A stretch of 64,000 nucleotides of DNA. Source: Haliea sp. E1-2-M8 (GTDB lineage: Bacteria; Pseudomonadota; Gammaproteobacteria; Pseudomonadales; Halieaceae). Shown piece by piece: positions 29,028 to 40,025 of this stretch. The position numbers and the translations under genes are program-made. The notes under the pieces are model-generated. The model had not been told where the DNA came from. It saw nothing but the letters and a program-made list of their open reading frames with translations, and did no database searches. How positions within the stretch are numbered: position 1 is the first letter of the stretch; every line of letters begins with the position of its first letter. The stretch spans positions 9,416 to 73,415 of the forward strand of contig NZ_JAUTDR010000010.1 in the NCBI RefSeq assembly GCF_030649675.1. Reading direction: 5' to 3'.

Positions 29028-29777
29028 ATGTTCAACCGAGTTTTCATTGTCGCAGCGATAGTTGCACTGTCCGCAGTCTCCCTGGTCGCCCGGGCAGCCG
29101 ATCCGGTGCCGGCGAAAGTGGCTGACTCCCTGCGCCAGATGCTGGAGAGTCCCGCCACCGGCCTCAAGGTAGCCAGTATCGAAGCCAGTGAAATTGTCGG
29201 CATGTACGCGGTGCAGTTCGAGCAGGGTCCGCTGGTCTACGCCAGTGCCAACGGCCAGTTTTTCATCGTCGGCGACCTCTTTACCGTCGGTCCGGCGGGG
29301 TATGTCAATCTGGCGGAAAAGCGCCGCGATGGCATGCGCGCCGAGGAATTGGCGGCGTTGGATCCTGGCGACATGATCATTTTCCCCGCCGAAGGAGAGA
29401 CCAGGTCCCATATCACCGTTTTCACTGACGTCACCTGTTTCTACTGCCAGAAGCTGCACCGGGAAGTGCCGGCGCTGAACAAGCGCGGGGTGGAGGTGCG
29501 CTACCTGGCCTATCCGCGCGCCGGCATGGAATCCGAGGGCTACCGCAAACTGGCGACCGCCTGGTGTGCGGATAATCCGTCGCTCATCCTCACCCGTCTC
29601 AAGAATGGCGAGTCGGTGCCGGACAACGTCTGCAAGGGCACACCCATAGCCGACCAGTACCAGCTGGGGCAGTCTCTCGGCGTTCGCGGCACCCCGGCAA
29701 TCGTCACCGCCAGCGGGCAGATGATCCCGGGCTATCAGTCCGCTGACGAGCTGATGGTCACCCTGGGCTTGCAGTAA
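29028..29777 (+). CDS. dsbC: periplasmic thiol:disulfide interchange protein DsbC
   Basis: DsbC isomerises wrong disulfides in periplasmic proteins. The 249-residue precursor has a signal peptide (about residues 1-23, ending SLVARAAD), an N-terminal dimerisation domain, and a thioredoxin domain with the redox pair Cys137-Phe-Tyr-Cys140 in DVTCFYCQKLH. The cis-proline region is GVRGTPAIV. Two more cysteines (Cys in AWCADN and NVCKG) match the structural disulfide of the family. Confidence 0.95.
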   Translation: MFNRVFIVAAIVALSAVSLVARAADPVPAKVADSLRQMLESPATGLKVASIEASEIVGMYAVQFEQGPLVYASANGQFFIVGDLFTVGPAGYVNLAEKRRDGMRAEELAALDPGDMIIFPAEGETRSHITVFTDVTCFYCQKLHREVPALNKRGVEVRYLAYPRAGMESEGYRKLATAWCADNPSLILTRLKNGESVPDNVCKGTPIADQYQLGQSLGVRGTPAIVTASGQMIPGYQSADELMVTLGLQ

Positions 29778-29912
29778 CCACAAGCAGCCCGGCAGCGTCC
29801 TCCGGCAGCCTTGCCAGGAGAGTGCGTTGACAGTGCAGGTCGTACTCAGTACTGTTTGCCACCTTTTTGAGATCGCGGCCCGTCGTCGGCCGCCCGAGCG
29901 AGTTCCCGAGCC

Positions 29913-31103
29913 GTGGAAGACCAGTTTCAGCGCATTCAGCGCCTGCCACCTTATGTGTTCAACATCATCGGTGACCTCAAGCAGAAGGCGCGCGCCGCTG
30001 GCCAGGATGTGATCGACTTCGGGATGGGTAATCCCGATCAGCCAACCCCCGGCCACATCGTCGAAAAAATGGTCGAGACCGCCCGGCGCGGCGACACTCA
30101 CCGTTACTCCCAGTCCAAGGGTATCCCGCGCCTGCGCAAGGCTATTTGCGACTGGTATCAACGGCGCTATAACGTCACCCTGGACCCGGCCAGCGAGGCC
30201 ATTGTCACCCTGGGCTCCAAGGAGGGGCTGGCGCACCTGGCGCTGTCGACCACCGGCCCCGGCGACGCCATCCTGGTGCCCAACCCCGCCTACCCGATCC
30301 ACCCCTACGGCTTCGTGATTTCCGGCGCCGACATTCGCCACGTGCCCATGGGCGGCAATGAAGAGGAATTCTTTCAGGAACTGGAGAACGCCATCCGCAA
30401 CAGCTGGCCACGGCCGAAAATGCTGGTGCTCAGCTTTCCGTCCAACCCGACAGGACAGGTGGTTGAACTGGATTTTTTCGAACGCGTCATTGCCGTGGCC
30501 CGGGAACACCAGATCTGGGTGGTGCAGGATCTCGCCTATGCCGACCTCTGCTTTGACGGCTACGTGGCGCCCTCGATCCTGCAGGTAGAGGGTGCGCGCG
30601 ACGTCGCCGTGGAATTCTTCAGCATGTCCAAGAGCTACAATATGCCCGGGTGGCGAGTCGGCTTCTGCTGCGGCAATAAAGAGCTGGTCGGCGCCCTGGG
30701 GCGGATGAAGTCCTACCTGGACTACGGTATGTTTACCCCGATCCAGGTGGCGGCCATTGCCGCCCTGGAAGGTGACCAGACCTGCGTCAGCGAAATTACC
30801 GCCATGTACAAGTCGCGGCGGGACGTACTCTGCAGTGGCCTCAACGCCCTGGGCTGGCCGGTGACACCGCCGCGGGCCACCATGTTTGTCTGGGCCCGGA
30901 TTCCTCCTGCCTATCAGGAGCTGGGCTCCATCGAATTCAGCAAAAGGTTATTGCAGGAGGCTCAGGTCGCGGTATCCCCCGGCGTCGGTTTTGGCGAATA
31001 CGGGGAGGGCTTCGTCCGCTTCGGCCTGATTGAGAACGAACATCGCACCCGCCAGGCGCTGCGCAACATCAAGCGCATGTTCCGCAATAACGGACACGCC
31101 TGA
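29913..31103 (+). CDS. alaC: alanine/PLP-dependent aminotransferase AlaC-like
   Basis: A 396-residue class I aminotransferase. Substrate and cofactor motifs include [19 protein letters not shown] near 30, [12 protein letters not shown] near 97, [13 protein letters not shown] near 175, [11 protein letters not shown] near 210 and the PLP lysine in [17 protein letters not shown] near 238. These match E. coli AlaC (YfdZ), which makes alanine from pyruvate. The GTG start at 29913 is used. It ends five bases before the alternative hom ATG, so the two are probably cotranscribed with the threonine genes. Confidence 0.92.
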   Translation: MEDQFQRIQRLPPYVFNIIGDLKQKARAAGQDVIDFGMGNPDQPTPGHIVEKMVETARRGDTHRYSQSKGIPRLRKAICDWYQRRYNVTLDPASEAIVTLGSKEGLAHLALSTTGPGDAILVPNPAYPIHPYGFVISGADIRHVPMGGNEEEFFQELENAIRNSWPRPKMLVLSFPSNPTGQVVELDFFERVIAVAREHQIWVVQDLAYADLCFDGYVAPSILQVEGARDVAVEFFSMSKSYNMPGWRVGFCCGNKELVGALGRMKSYLDYGMFTPIQVAAIAALEGDQTCVSEITAMYKSRRDVLCSGLNALGWPVTPPRATMFVWARIPPAYQELGSIEFSKRLLQEAQVAVSPGVGFGEYGEGFVRFGLIENEHRTRQALRNIKRMFRNNGHA

Positions 31104-31143
31104 ACCCATGAACACCACCGAAACAGAGACAGGGAATTTCCAC

Positions 31144-32451
31144 GTGCAACCGGTAAAAATAGGTATCTGCGGCCTCGGCACCGTCGGCAGCGGCACATTC
31201 AATCTGCTGCGGGAGAACGCCGAGGCGATCGCGGCGCGGGCCCAGGCCCCGCTGCAAATCGTTCATGTCGGCGCCCGCCGCGACAACCCGGCCTGCGACC
31301 TTGACGGCGTGCGGGTGAGCCGGGATATTTTCGCGCTGGTGGCGGACCCGGAAGTGGATGTGCTGGTGGAACTGATCGGCGGCACCACGGTTGCCCGGGA
31401 ACTGGTGGCAGCGGCAATCCGCGCCGGCAAGCACGTGGTTACGGCAAACAAGGCACTGATCGCCGAGCACGGCAACGAGTTGTTCGCGCTGGCGGCGGAA
31501 CACAACGTGGCAGTGCGCTACGAGGCGGCCGTCGCCGGGGGCATTCCCATCATCAAGGCCCTGCGCGAAGGGCTGGCCGGCAACCGGATCGAGTGGCTGG
31601 CGGGCATCATCAACGGCACCGGCAACTTTATCCTCAGTGAGATGCGTGAGCACCGCCGGGAATTTTCCGATGTGCTGGCAGAAGCGCAGGCTCTGGGCTA
31701 CGCCGAGGCAGACCCGACTTTTGATGTGGAGGGCATCGATGCCGCCCACAAGCTGGTGATTCTGGCGTCCATCGCCTTTGGTATCCCGCTGCAGTTCGCT
31801 TCGGTCTACACCGAAGGTATTTCCGGGCTCACTCCCCAGGATCTCGACTACGCCGAGGAGCTCGGTTACCGGGTGAAGCACCTGGGCATTGCCAAGCAGG
31901 GCGACCAGGGTGTGGAACTGCGGGTGCACCCCACGCTGATTCCCGAAGACCGGCTGCTGGCCAACGTCAATGGGGTCAAGAATGCGGTCCTGGTCGAGGG
32001 CAGCGCGGTAGGTCCGACGCTTTACTATGGCGCGGGCGCCGGTGCCAAACCTACGGCCTCGGCGGTAGTGGCGGATCTGGTGGATCTGGCGCGGGATCTG
32101 AGCGCAGGCCAGGTCAGCCGGGTGCCCTCCCTGTCATTCTGCAACGAGTCCCTGCGCGACCTGCCGATTGTGCCCATGGCCCGGGTGGAAACACCCTGGT
32201 ACCTGCGTATGGAGGCCGAGGACCGCGCCGGTGTACTCTCGAAGATCGCGACCATCTTCAGCGATCAGGGCATCAGCATCGAGGCCCTGATCCAGAAGGC
32301 GCCCGCGCCGGGACAGGCGACAGTGCCGCTCATCGTTCTCACCAATCGGGCGGCCCAGGGCAAGGTGGATGAAGCGGTAGCCAAGATTGAGGCACTGGAC
32401 ACGATTGCGGGCAAGGTCGTCCGGATACGGGTTGAAGTTCTGGACGGTTGA
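31144..32451 (+). CDS. hom: homoserine dehydrogenase
   Basis: Hom reduces aspartate semialdehyde to homoserine in threonine and methionine synthesis. The sequence shows KIGICGLGTVGSG (NAD(P) loop), TANKALIAEHG near 100, AAVAGGIPIIKALREGLAGN near 140, GIINGTGNFILSEM and EADPTFDVEGIDAAHKL, followed by a C-terminal ACT domain from about 350. The GTG at 31144 is chosen: AGGGA lies eight bases upstream and the 435-residue product matches the usual length. An ATG at 31108 would add 12 residues. thrC follows at once. Confidence 0.95.
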   Translation: MQPVKIGICGLGTVGSGTFNLLRENAEAIAARAQAPLQIVHVGARRDNPACDLDGVRVSRDIFALVADPEVDVLVELIGGTTVARELVAAAIRAGKHVVTANKALIAEHGNELFALAAEHNVAVRYEAAVAGGIPIIKALREGLAGNRIEWLAGIINGTGNFILSEMREHRREFSDVLAEAQALGYAEADPTFDVEGIDAAHKLVILASIAFGIPLQFASVYTEGISGLTPQDLDYAEELGYRVKHLGIAKQGDQGVELRVHPTLIPEDRLLANVNGVKNAVLVEGSAVGPTLYYGAGAGAKPTASAVVADLVDLARDLSAGQVSRVPSLSFCNESLRDLPIVPMARVETPWYLRMEAEDRAGVLSKIATIFSDQGISIEALIQKAPAPGQATVPLIVLTNRAAQGKVDEAVAKIEALDTIAGKVVRIRVEVLDG

Positions 32452-32462
32452 CGGGAGCGAAC

Positions 32463-33860
32463 GTGAAATATATCAGCACCCGGGGGCAGGCCCCGGTATT
32501 GAATTTTGAACAGGTACTGCTCACCGGGCTGGCGTCCGACGGCGGCCTGTACGTGCCCGAGACGCTGCCGCAGTTCAGCCGCGAGGAGATCGCGGCCATG
32601 GCCGGCATGGATTATCCGCAGCTGGCGCAGCGCATCATCGAGCCGTTTGTCGAAGACAGCATTCCCGCCGAGGACCTGCGGCAGATCATCGCCGATACCT
32701 ATGCCGTGTTCCGCCACAATGCGGTCGCGCCGCTGGTACAGATTGGCCACAACCAGTGGGTGCTGGAGCTGTTCCACGGCCCCACCCTGGCGTTCAAGGA
32801 TTTTGCGCTGCAGCTGCTGGGCCGCCTGCTGGACTACGTGCTGGAGCGCCGGCAGCAGAAAGTGGTAATCATGGGTGCGACCTCGGGCGATACCGGCTCT
32901 GCGGCGATTGAAGGTTGCAAGCGCTGCAAGAACATCGACATCTTCATTCTCCACCCCCATGAGCGGGTGTCCGAGGTGCAGCGTCGACAAATGACCACGG
33001 TGGTGGGCGACAACATCCACAACCTGGCGGTGCAGGGCAACTTCGACGACTGCCAGGCCATGGTCAAGGCCACCTTCGGCGACCGCAGTTTCCTCCCGGA
33101 GGACCGTGGCCTGGTGGCGGTGAATTCCATCAACTGGGCCCGGATCATGGCCCAGATCGTGTACTACTTCTACGCCGCCGTCGCTCTGGGCGGTCCCGCG
33201 CGGCCGGTGGCGTTTTCCGTCCCGACCGGCAATTTCGGCGATATCTTCGCCGGCTACCTGGCGCACAAGATGGGGCTGCCGGTGGCCCAGCTGATTATCG
33301 CGACCAACCGCAACGATGTGCTGCACCGGGTGATGACCACGGCGACCTATGGCCGCCAGTCCCTGGAGCACACCCTGTCCCCGAGCATGGATATCACCGT
33401 CTCCAGCAACTTCGAGCGCCTGCTGTTCGACCTTTACGATCGCGACGGCGCCGCCGTCAGCGCACTGATGCGGGACTTTGACCGGGGCGACATCCACTTT
33501 TCCGAGGCCGCCATGGCCCGCGCTCGCGCCCTGTTCAGCAGTTACCGGGTGCCGGACGAGGAAACCTGCGCCCAGATCGCCTCGACCTGGCAGGATTGCG
33601 AGTACCTTCTGGACCCCCACAGCGCGATCGGGGTGAAGGCGGCGCTGGCCTCTGGTATTGGCGATGGCATCCCGGTGGTTACCCTGGCGACCGCCCACCC
33701 CGCCAAGTTCCCACAGGCGATCCAGCGCGCCGGTATCGTCGCCGAGCCCGCGCTGCCCCTGCACCTGGCTGACCTGTTTGACCGCCGCGAGCGCTTTGAG
33801 GTGCTGCCAAAGGATCTGGCGGCGGTACAGGCCTTCATGGCGAACCACCTGGGCGCCTGA
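32463..33860 (+). CDS. thrC: threonine synthase
   Basis: ThrC converts O-phosphohomoserine to threonine. The 465-residue protein begins MKYISTRGQAPVLNF, has GLASDGGLYVPETLP near 27, the PLP lysine in LAFKDFALQLLGR near 108, the glycine-rich MGATSGDTGSAAIEG and FSVPTGNFGDIFAGYLA. The GTG at 32463 follows GGGAG by five bases, better than a TTG at 32448 that overlaps the hom stop. The order hom-thrC-recJ is that of Pseudomonas. Confidence 0.96.
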   Translation: MKYISTRGQAPVLNFEQVLLTGLASDGGLYVPETLPQFSREEIAAMAGMDYPQLAQRIIEPFVEDSIPAEDLRQIIADTYAVFRHNAVAPLVQIGHNQWVLELFHGPTLAFKDFALQLLGRLLDYVLERRQQKVVIMGATSGDTGSAAIEGCKRCKNIDIFILHPHERVSEVQRRQMTTVVGDNIHNLAVQGNFDDCQAMVKATFGDRSFLPEDRGLVAVNSINWARIMAQIVYYFYAAVALGGPARPVAFSVPTGNFGDIFAGYLAHKMGLPVAQLIIATNRNDVLHRVMTTATYGRQSLEHTLSPSMDITVSSNFERLLFDLYDRDGAAVSALMRDFDRGDIHFSEAAMARARALFSSYRVPDEETCAQIASTWQDCEYLLDPHSAIGVKAALASGIGDGIPVVTLATAHPAKFPQAIQRAGIVAEPALPLHLADLFDRRERFEVLPKDLAAVQAFMANHLGA

Positions 33861-33866
33861 GCGCCC

Positions 33867-35612
33867 GTGCTGAGCCGCAGACTCGCGCGCCGCACGGCCA
33901 AACCGGCCCCGGGCCTGGTACAGGCCGGGCTACACCCGCTGCTGGCCCGGATCTACTGTGGCCGCGGCGTCACCGACCCCGGTGAGCTCAAGCTGTCCCT
34001 GCAGGAGCTGTTGCCGCCCGCGGAGCTGCAGGGGGCCGCGGAAGCGGCGGTGCTGCTGGCGGACGCCATCGCCGCCGACAAGCGCCTGCTGATCGTCGGT
34101 GACTTCGACGCTGACGGCGCCACCAGCACCGCACTCGGGATCACCGCCCTGCGCGCTCTCGGCGCAGGCCATGTGGACTACCTGGTACCCAACCGTTTCG
34201 AATATGGCTACGGCCTGACCCCGGAAATCGTCGCGCTCGCAGCGGGGCGACAGCCGGATTTGATCATCACTGTCGACAACGGTATCTCCAGTATGGAGGG
34301 CGTGGCGGCGGCCCGCGCCCTGGGCATCGCCACCCTGGTCACGGACCATCACCTCGCCGGCCGCGAGCTGCCGGCGGCGGATGTCATCGTCAATCCCAAC
34401 CAGCCCGGCTGCGCCTTTCCCAGCAAGGCGATGGCCGGGGTCGGAGTGATTTTCTACGTCATGCTGGCACTGCGGGCCGAGCTGCGGGCGCGCGGCTGGT
34501 TTGCCAGCCAGAGCCTGCCCGAGCCCAACCTCGCCGGCTGTCTCGATCTCGTGGCTCTGGGTACGGTGGCGGATGTGGTGCCGCTGGACCGCAATAACCG
34601 GATCCTGGTGGCGGCGGGCCTGCAGCGTATCCGCAGCGGCCGCGCGCGGCCGGGAATCGCTGCCCTGCTGGAGGTGGCCGGCCGCGAGGCCGCCAGCGTC
34701 GTCGCCTCAGACCTCGGCTTCGCCGTAGGGCCGCGCCTCAATGCCGCCGGCCGGTTGGACGACATGTCGGTGGGTATTGAATGCCTGATCGCGCCCTCCG
34801 CCGGCAGCGCCCGGGACTACGCCGGGCGCCTGCAGCAGCTCAACCAGGAGCGGCGGCAGATAGAACGGGGCATGCAGCAGGAAGCACTGTCGCTGCTGGA
34901 GAACCTGCCGCTGCAGGCGGAGGACGGCAGCCCACCGGCGGCCATCGCCCTGTACGAGCCACGCTGGCACCAGGGCGTAATCGGCATCCTCGCCTCCCGG
35001 GTCAAGGACCGCCTGCACCGCCCCACTATCGTCTTCGCCGACGCCGAGCCCGGTGGCGATGAACTCAAGGGTTCGGCTCGCTCAATCAACGGTATCCACA
35101 TCCGCGATGTGCTGGATGCGGTGGCTACCCGCAATCCCGGGCTGGTCACCCGCTTCGGCGGCCATGCCATGGCGGCGGGCCTGAGCCTGCCGAAAGCTCA
35201 TTACCCGGCCTTCGCCGAGGCCTTCATTACAGAAGTCGCACGACACGGTCGTGACCTGGACCTGGAGGCGGTGCTGGAATCCGACGGCGAACTGGCTGCC
35301 GATGAGTTTGACCTGACACTCGCCGAAACCCTGCGCTTCGGCGGGCCGTGGGGGCAGCATTTCCCGGAGCCGCTGTTCGACGGCCGCTTCCGCGTGGTGC
35401 AGCAGCGCCTGGTGGGCGAGCGGCACCTGAAGCTGGTGCTCGGACTGTCGGGCGGTGAGGTGGTCGATGCCATCGCCTTTAATGTCGACCTCGACGTGTG
35501 GCCGGACCCGGCGCAGGAATGGGTCGAGGCGGCGTATCGGCTGGACGTCAATGAGTTTCGCGGGCGGCGGTCATTACAGTTGGTTATTGAGCAGTTGCAA
35601 CCGGTGGAGTGA
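33867..35612 (+). CDS. recJ: single-stranded-DNA-specific exonuclease RecJ
   Basis: RecJ degrades single-stranded DNA 5' to 3' in repair and recombination. The 581-residue protein has the DHH-family motifs DFDADGATSTALG near 80, TVDNGIS near 135, TDHHLAG near 158, CLDLVALGTVADVVPL near 225, and a C-terminal DHHA1 part with GSARSINGIHIRDVL and TRFGGHAMAAGLSL. The GTG start lies six bases after the thrC stop. A stem-loop (GAGCAGT / ACTGCTC, 35611-35632) overlaps the stop and could weaken transcription beyond it. Confidence 0.95.
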   Translation: MLSRRLARRTAKPAPGLVQAGLHPLLARIYCGRGVTDPGELKLSLQELLPPAELQGAAEAAVLLADAIAADKRLLIVGDFDADGATSTALGITALRALGAGHVDYLVPNRFEYGYGLTPEIVALAAGRQPDLIITVDNGISSMEGVAAARALGIATLVTDHHLAGRELPAADVIVNPNQPGCAFPSKAMAGVGVIFYVMLALRAELRARGWFASQSLPEPNLAGCLDLVALGTVADVVPLDRNNRILVAAGLQRIRSGRARPGIAALLEVAGREAASVVASDLGFAVGPRLNAAGRLDDMSVGIECLIAPSAGSARDYAGRLQQLNQERRQIERGMQQEALSLLENLPLQAEDGSPPAAIALYEPRWHQGVIGILASRVKDRLHRPTIVFADAEPGGDELKGSARSINGIHIRDVLDAVATRNPGLVTRFGGHAMAAGLSLPKAHYPAFAEAFITEVARHGRDLDLEAVLESDGELAADEFDLTLAETLRFGGPWGQHFPEPLFDGRFRVVQQRLVGERHLKLVLGLSGGEVVDAIAFNVDLDVWPDPAQEWVEAAYRLDVNEFRGRRSLQLVIEQLQPVE

Positions 35613-35638
35613 GCAGTTCTCCCATACTGCTCGCTTCG

Positions 35639-35690
35639 TTTTACCGGCAGCGATGAGCGTGAACGCGTGGCCGCTCATGCTCTGGTAAAA
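35639..35690. repeat. two-block inverted repeat upstream of the sulfotransferase gene
   Basis: TTTTACC at 35639-35645 pairs with GGTAAAA at 35684-35690, and the inner block ATGAGCG at 35653-35659 pairs with CGCTCAT at 35672-35678. The sequence between can form a long imperfect hairpin. It lies between recJ and the accessory gene at 35728 and includes a TAAAAT-type box near its right edge. Confidence 0.6.
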
Positions 35691-35727
35691 TGTTGGCCAT
35701 TGTAAACATTGTCTAAATGGATGACCG

Positions 35728-36645
35728 ATGGAAGTTCAACTATTGAAGTCTCTAAGCGATGCGCTCTATCCATCGCAATCGGTGCATCAGGAGAAGATTG
35801 AGGGGCACTTCGGTGATGCCTTGCTGCGTCCGCTGTCGCCTCCAGAGCAGCATGAGCTCAACAGCCTCGACCTTTTTTTTGTGGTGTTCACTAACCGGTC
35901 TGGCTCGACCTACCTCACTGAGTTGCTACACCTTGCAGGGGCGGGAATCCACCCCCGTGCCGAGCAGTTCAATGAATCCAGTGTGCTCGATAAAGTCAGG
36001 AATGAATCTATCCATACATTCACCGATTATGTGCTGAGTAGTGTTCGCGAACAGCAAGAGAATGGGAGAGTTGGCTTCAAGATTAGCGCGGCCCAGCTTT
36101 TCTGGCTGACCCGGCTGGGATTTTTACCGAATTTTCGATCAGTACGCCTTATTCACAGTTTACGGGAAGACCGTATTGCTCAGGCGGTATCACATGTCAA
36201 AGCGAGAGCCACTGGGCAGTGGCACACGCTAATGCCCCTCAAAAACAGCCAGCCAGTACCGTACTCACGCAGGGAAATGCTGAAGTGCCTGCGGGGGATT
36301 AGCCGTAGCCAGGAGCTTTGCAATTATTACTCCAGTATCCATCAGCCCCCACGGCTTGATGTGGTCTATGAGCGAGTACTGGAAGATCCCTACAGAGAGC
36401 TGCAGCGTATGGCGAACTTCCTCGGTATTGCAGGCTTCCGAGCCAAGCGGGTTAAACTGGATGCCGTCGTAATTCAGCAACAGCGCGACCAAGAAAACGA
36501 GCGATTGTCCAATATCTTCAAGGAAGAATTCGGATTTACTGGATCCTGCCCGGTTTCCACGGAAGGTTTGAGTGCCCCGGCAAACCTTCGGTCGCGCTTG
36601 GCTGCTCGTTTACGCACACGAGGATTGTGGCAACGCTCAAGATAG
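35728..36645 (+). CDS. Stf0-like sulfotransferase
   Basis: The 305-residue protein has an N-terminal PAPS-binding loop, FFVVFTNRSGSTYLTELLHLAGAG near residues 50-72, and the following PRAEQFNESS, resembling the Stf0 trehalose sulfotransferase group. LIHSLREDRIAQAVS near 145 matches the 3'-phosphate-binding segment and VVYERVLEDPYRELQRMANFLG near 215 fits the family C-terminal half. It would transfer sulfate to a sugar or lipid headgroup. It interrupts the usual recJ-prfB junction, has more AT-rich codons than its neighbours, and is followed by repeats, all signs of acquired DNA. Confidence 0.8.
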   Translation: MEVQLLKSLSDALYPSQSVHQEKIEGHFGDALLRPLSPPEQHELNSLDLFFVVFTNRSGSTYLTELLHLAGAGIHPRAEQFNESSVLDKVRNESIHTFTDYVLSSVREQQENGRVGFKISAAQLFWLTRLGFLPNFRSVRLIHSLREDRIAQAVSHVKARATGQWHTLMPLKNSQPVPYSRREMLKCLRGISRSQELCNYYSSIHQPPRLDVVYERVLEDPYRELQRMANFLGIAGFRAKRVKLDAVVIQQQRDQENERLSNIFKEEFGFTGSCPVSTEGLSAPANLRSRLAARLRTRGLWQRSR

Positions 36646-36669
36646 TTGAGCCAACATCGAATAGACGGA

Positions 36670-36755
36670 GTCCTGAGCGATCGCCCCAGGTGCCCCGCGT
36701 TGATTCGGGGGGCGGGGGCTTCGATACGGACTTGGAGGGCGTCGGTGCGCCCACC
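36670..36755 (+). repeat. repeat element copy 1
   Basis: The first 49 bases (36670-36718) are identical to 37172-37220. The last part (36727-36755) recurs in inverted orientation at 37014-37042 with two or three mismatches. The segment includes a CCCCG...CGGGG hairpin. It starts 24 bases after the sulfotransferase stop. No gene is seen in 36646-37370; these repeats fill much of it. Confidence 0.85.
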
Positions 36756-37013
36756 CAGTCCCCTTAGTGGCCAGCCCCTAAGTCCGAGCATGTCGCCCTT
36801 TTGGCAGCCTGACGGCTGCAGCGTCGCTCTGGCACGGGAAGATCCTTTTTCTCCATTCCGGGCGCATGCGGCGCGCGTTCCTGCTGTGTTCTAGCGCTGC
36901 CGTTTGGCCGCGGACATCGTTATTGGGTTTGGCACCTACCATGGCGAAGGCAGTGTTGCAGCCTGCCTGTTCCCACTTTCAGGGCTGGAGGTTGGCAGCC
37001 TCTAAGACGGGAC

Positions 37014-37080
37014 GGTAGGCGCACCGACGCCCTGCAAGTCCGAAAAAGGACATTCCCGCCCCGGATCAACGCGGCGGGCA
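37014..37080 (-). repeat. repeat element copy 2, inverted
   Basis: Read on the minus strand this stretch matches 36691-36755 over its whole length with a few small gaps: GCGTTGAT followed by a C/G-rich run, then CGGACTTG and AGGGCGTCGGTGCGCC. It is therefore a diverged copy of the same element in opposite orientation. Confidence 0.75.
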
Positions 37081-37171
37081 GGCCGGTACCAAGGCAGGTT
37101 GTCAGTGGAGCTTGGGGCAGGGCAGGTGGGAACCAGGCTGCAATGCTTCATCAGTGCACCCTTGAGACGGG

Positions 37172-37220
37172 GTCCTGAGCGATCGCCCCAGGTGCCCCGC
37201 GTTGATTCGGGGGGCGGGGG
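37172..37220 (+). repeat. repeat element copy 3
   Basis: All 49 bases are identical to 36670-36718, 502 bases away, and the few bases before (GACGG) also agree. After 37220 the sequence diverges from copy 1. A GCGGCC-ATCA-GGCCGC hairpin follows at 37245-37260. Confidence 0.9.
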
Positions 37221-37370
37221 ACCCCCGGTTCCCGGAGCGACGCAGCGGCCATCAGGCCGCCTCGCGAACGAAGCGATCCCGAAGCGATCCCGCAGCGACC
37301 GAGCAGCGGTTAGACCTGCAACCCCCGCCTGCGGTACACTGCGCGCCATTTTCCGCAGGACACCAGGCAC

Positions 37371-38469
37371 ATGCTCGAGATCAATCCGCTGTTAACCACC
37401 CTCAAGGATATCGAGGCGCGCACCGGCGTGCTCAGGGGGTATCTTTGACTTCGCCAACCGCAAGGACAGGCTGGCGGAAGTAGAGCTGGAGCTGGCTGAA
37501 CCCAGCGTCTGGGATGACCCCGATAGAGCCCAGGAACTGGGTCGCGAACGTTCGTCGCTGGAGCAGATTGTGTCGACCATCGAGAAGCTGGAGGGCGCTA
37601 CCGGCGATGCCGCTGACCTGCTGGAGCTGGCAGCAGTAGAAGATGACGAGGGTACGGTTGCCGCGGTGAAGGCGGACATTGACCGCCTGGTCAAACTGCT
37701 GGAGCAAATGGAATTCCGCCGCATGTTCAGCGGTGAAATGGACCCGGCCAATGCCTTTCTCGATATCCAGGCCGGCTCCGGTGGCACCGAGGCCCAGGAC
37801 TGGGCGGAAATGCTGCTGCGCATGTACCTGCGCTGGGGCGAGGCCAGCGGCTTCAAGACCACCCTGATCGAAGTGTCGGAAGGGGAGGTGGCCGGGATCA
37901 AGAGCGCCACCATCCAGTTCGAGGGCGAATACGCTTTTGGCTGGCTGCGCACGGAAACCGGTGTCCACCGCCTGGTCCGCAAGTCACCCTTTGACTCCGG
38001 CAACCGCCGCCATACCTCTTTCGCCTCGGTGTTCGTGGCGCCGGAAATCGACGACGACATCGAGATCGACATCAATCCCGCCGATCTGCGAGTCGACACC
38101 TATCGCTCCAGCGGCGCCGGTGGCCAGCACGTGAACAAGACTGACTCCGCGGTGCGGCTCACCCACAACCCCAGCGGGGTGGTGGTGTCCTGCCAGACCG
38201 AGCGCTCCCAGCACCAGAACCGCGACCGGGCAATGAAGTTGCTGCGCGGCAAGCTGTATGAACTGGAGGTGCAGAAGCGCAACCAGGTCAAGCAGGCGAC
38301 CGAGGACAGCAAGGCGGATATCGGCTGGGGCAGCCAGATCCGCTCCTATGTGCTGGACCAGTCGCGGATCAAGGACTTGCGCACCGGCGTCGAAACCAGC
38401 AATACCCAGGCGGTGCTGGACGGCGATATCGACCAGTTTATTGAGGCCTCGCTGAAAAAGGGGCTGTAG
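37371..38469 (+). CDS. prfB: peptide chain release factor 2, with programmed +1 frameshift
   Basis: RF2 terminates translation at UGA and UAA. The reading frame opens at ATG 37371, reaches an in-frame TGA at 37446-37448 after 25 codons, and continues in the +1 frame from GAC at 37447, giving 365 residues, the E. coli length. The shift site is the standard AGGGGGTATCTTTGAC. The SPF codon-recognition motif is in [14 protein letters not shown] and the peptidyl-hydrolysis motif in [16 protein letters not shown]. The frame from 37570 alone would miss the N-terminal domain. lysS follows eight bases later. Confidence 0.97.
37434..37449 (+). promoter_or_regulatory. prfB autoregulatory frameshift site
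   Basis: AGGGGGTATCTTTGAC combines an internal Shine-Dalgarno-like AGGGGG, the slippery codon CTT and the UGA stop followed by C. It is the same as the E. coli site. When RF2 is scarce the ribosome slips +1 and makes full-length RF2. Confidence 0.97.
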
Positions 38470-38477
38470 GACAGAGC

Positions 38478-39974
<1,497 letters not shown>

Positions 39975-40025
39975 GTGTACCGCGCTCGGCTTCGCCCCTG
40001 CTATGGTGGATGTTACACTCGCCCC

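Noticed and set aside
28755-30509. 584-codon open frame on the minus strand
   Set aside because: It is antisense to xerD, dsbC and alaC, which are certain. Long antisense frames are common in high-GC DNA, and the product has no recognisable family.
32265-33848. 527-codon open frame on the minus strand
   Set aside because: Antisense shadow of thrC and the end of hom; low-complexity His/Gln/Arg-rich product.
37245-37260. Terminator before prfB
   Set aside because: GCGGCC-ATCA-GGCCGC forms a hairpin but no T-run follows.
37446-37448. Nonsense mutation in prfB
   Set aside because: The TGA is the in-frame stop of the standard programmed +1 frameshift site, and the downstream frame is intact to 365 residues.
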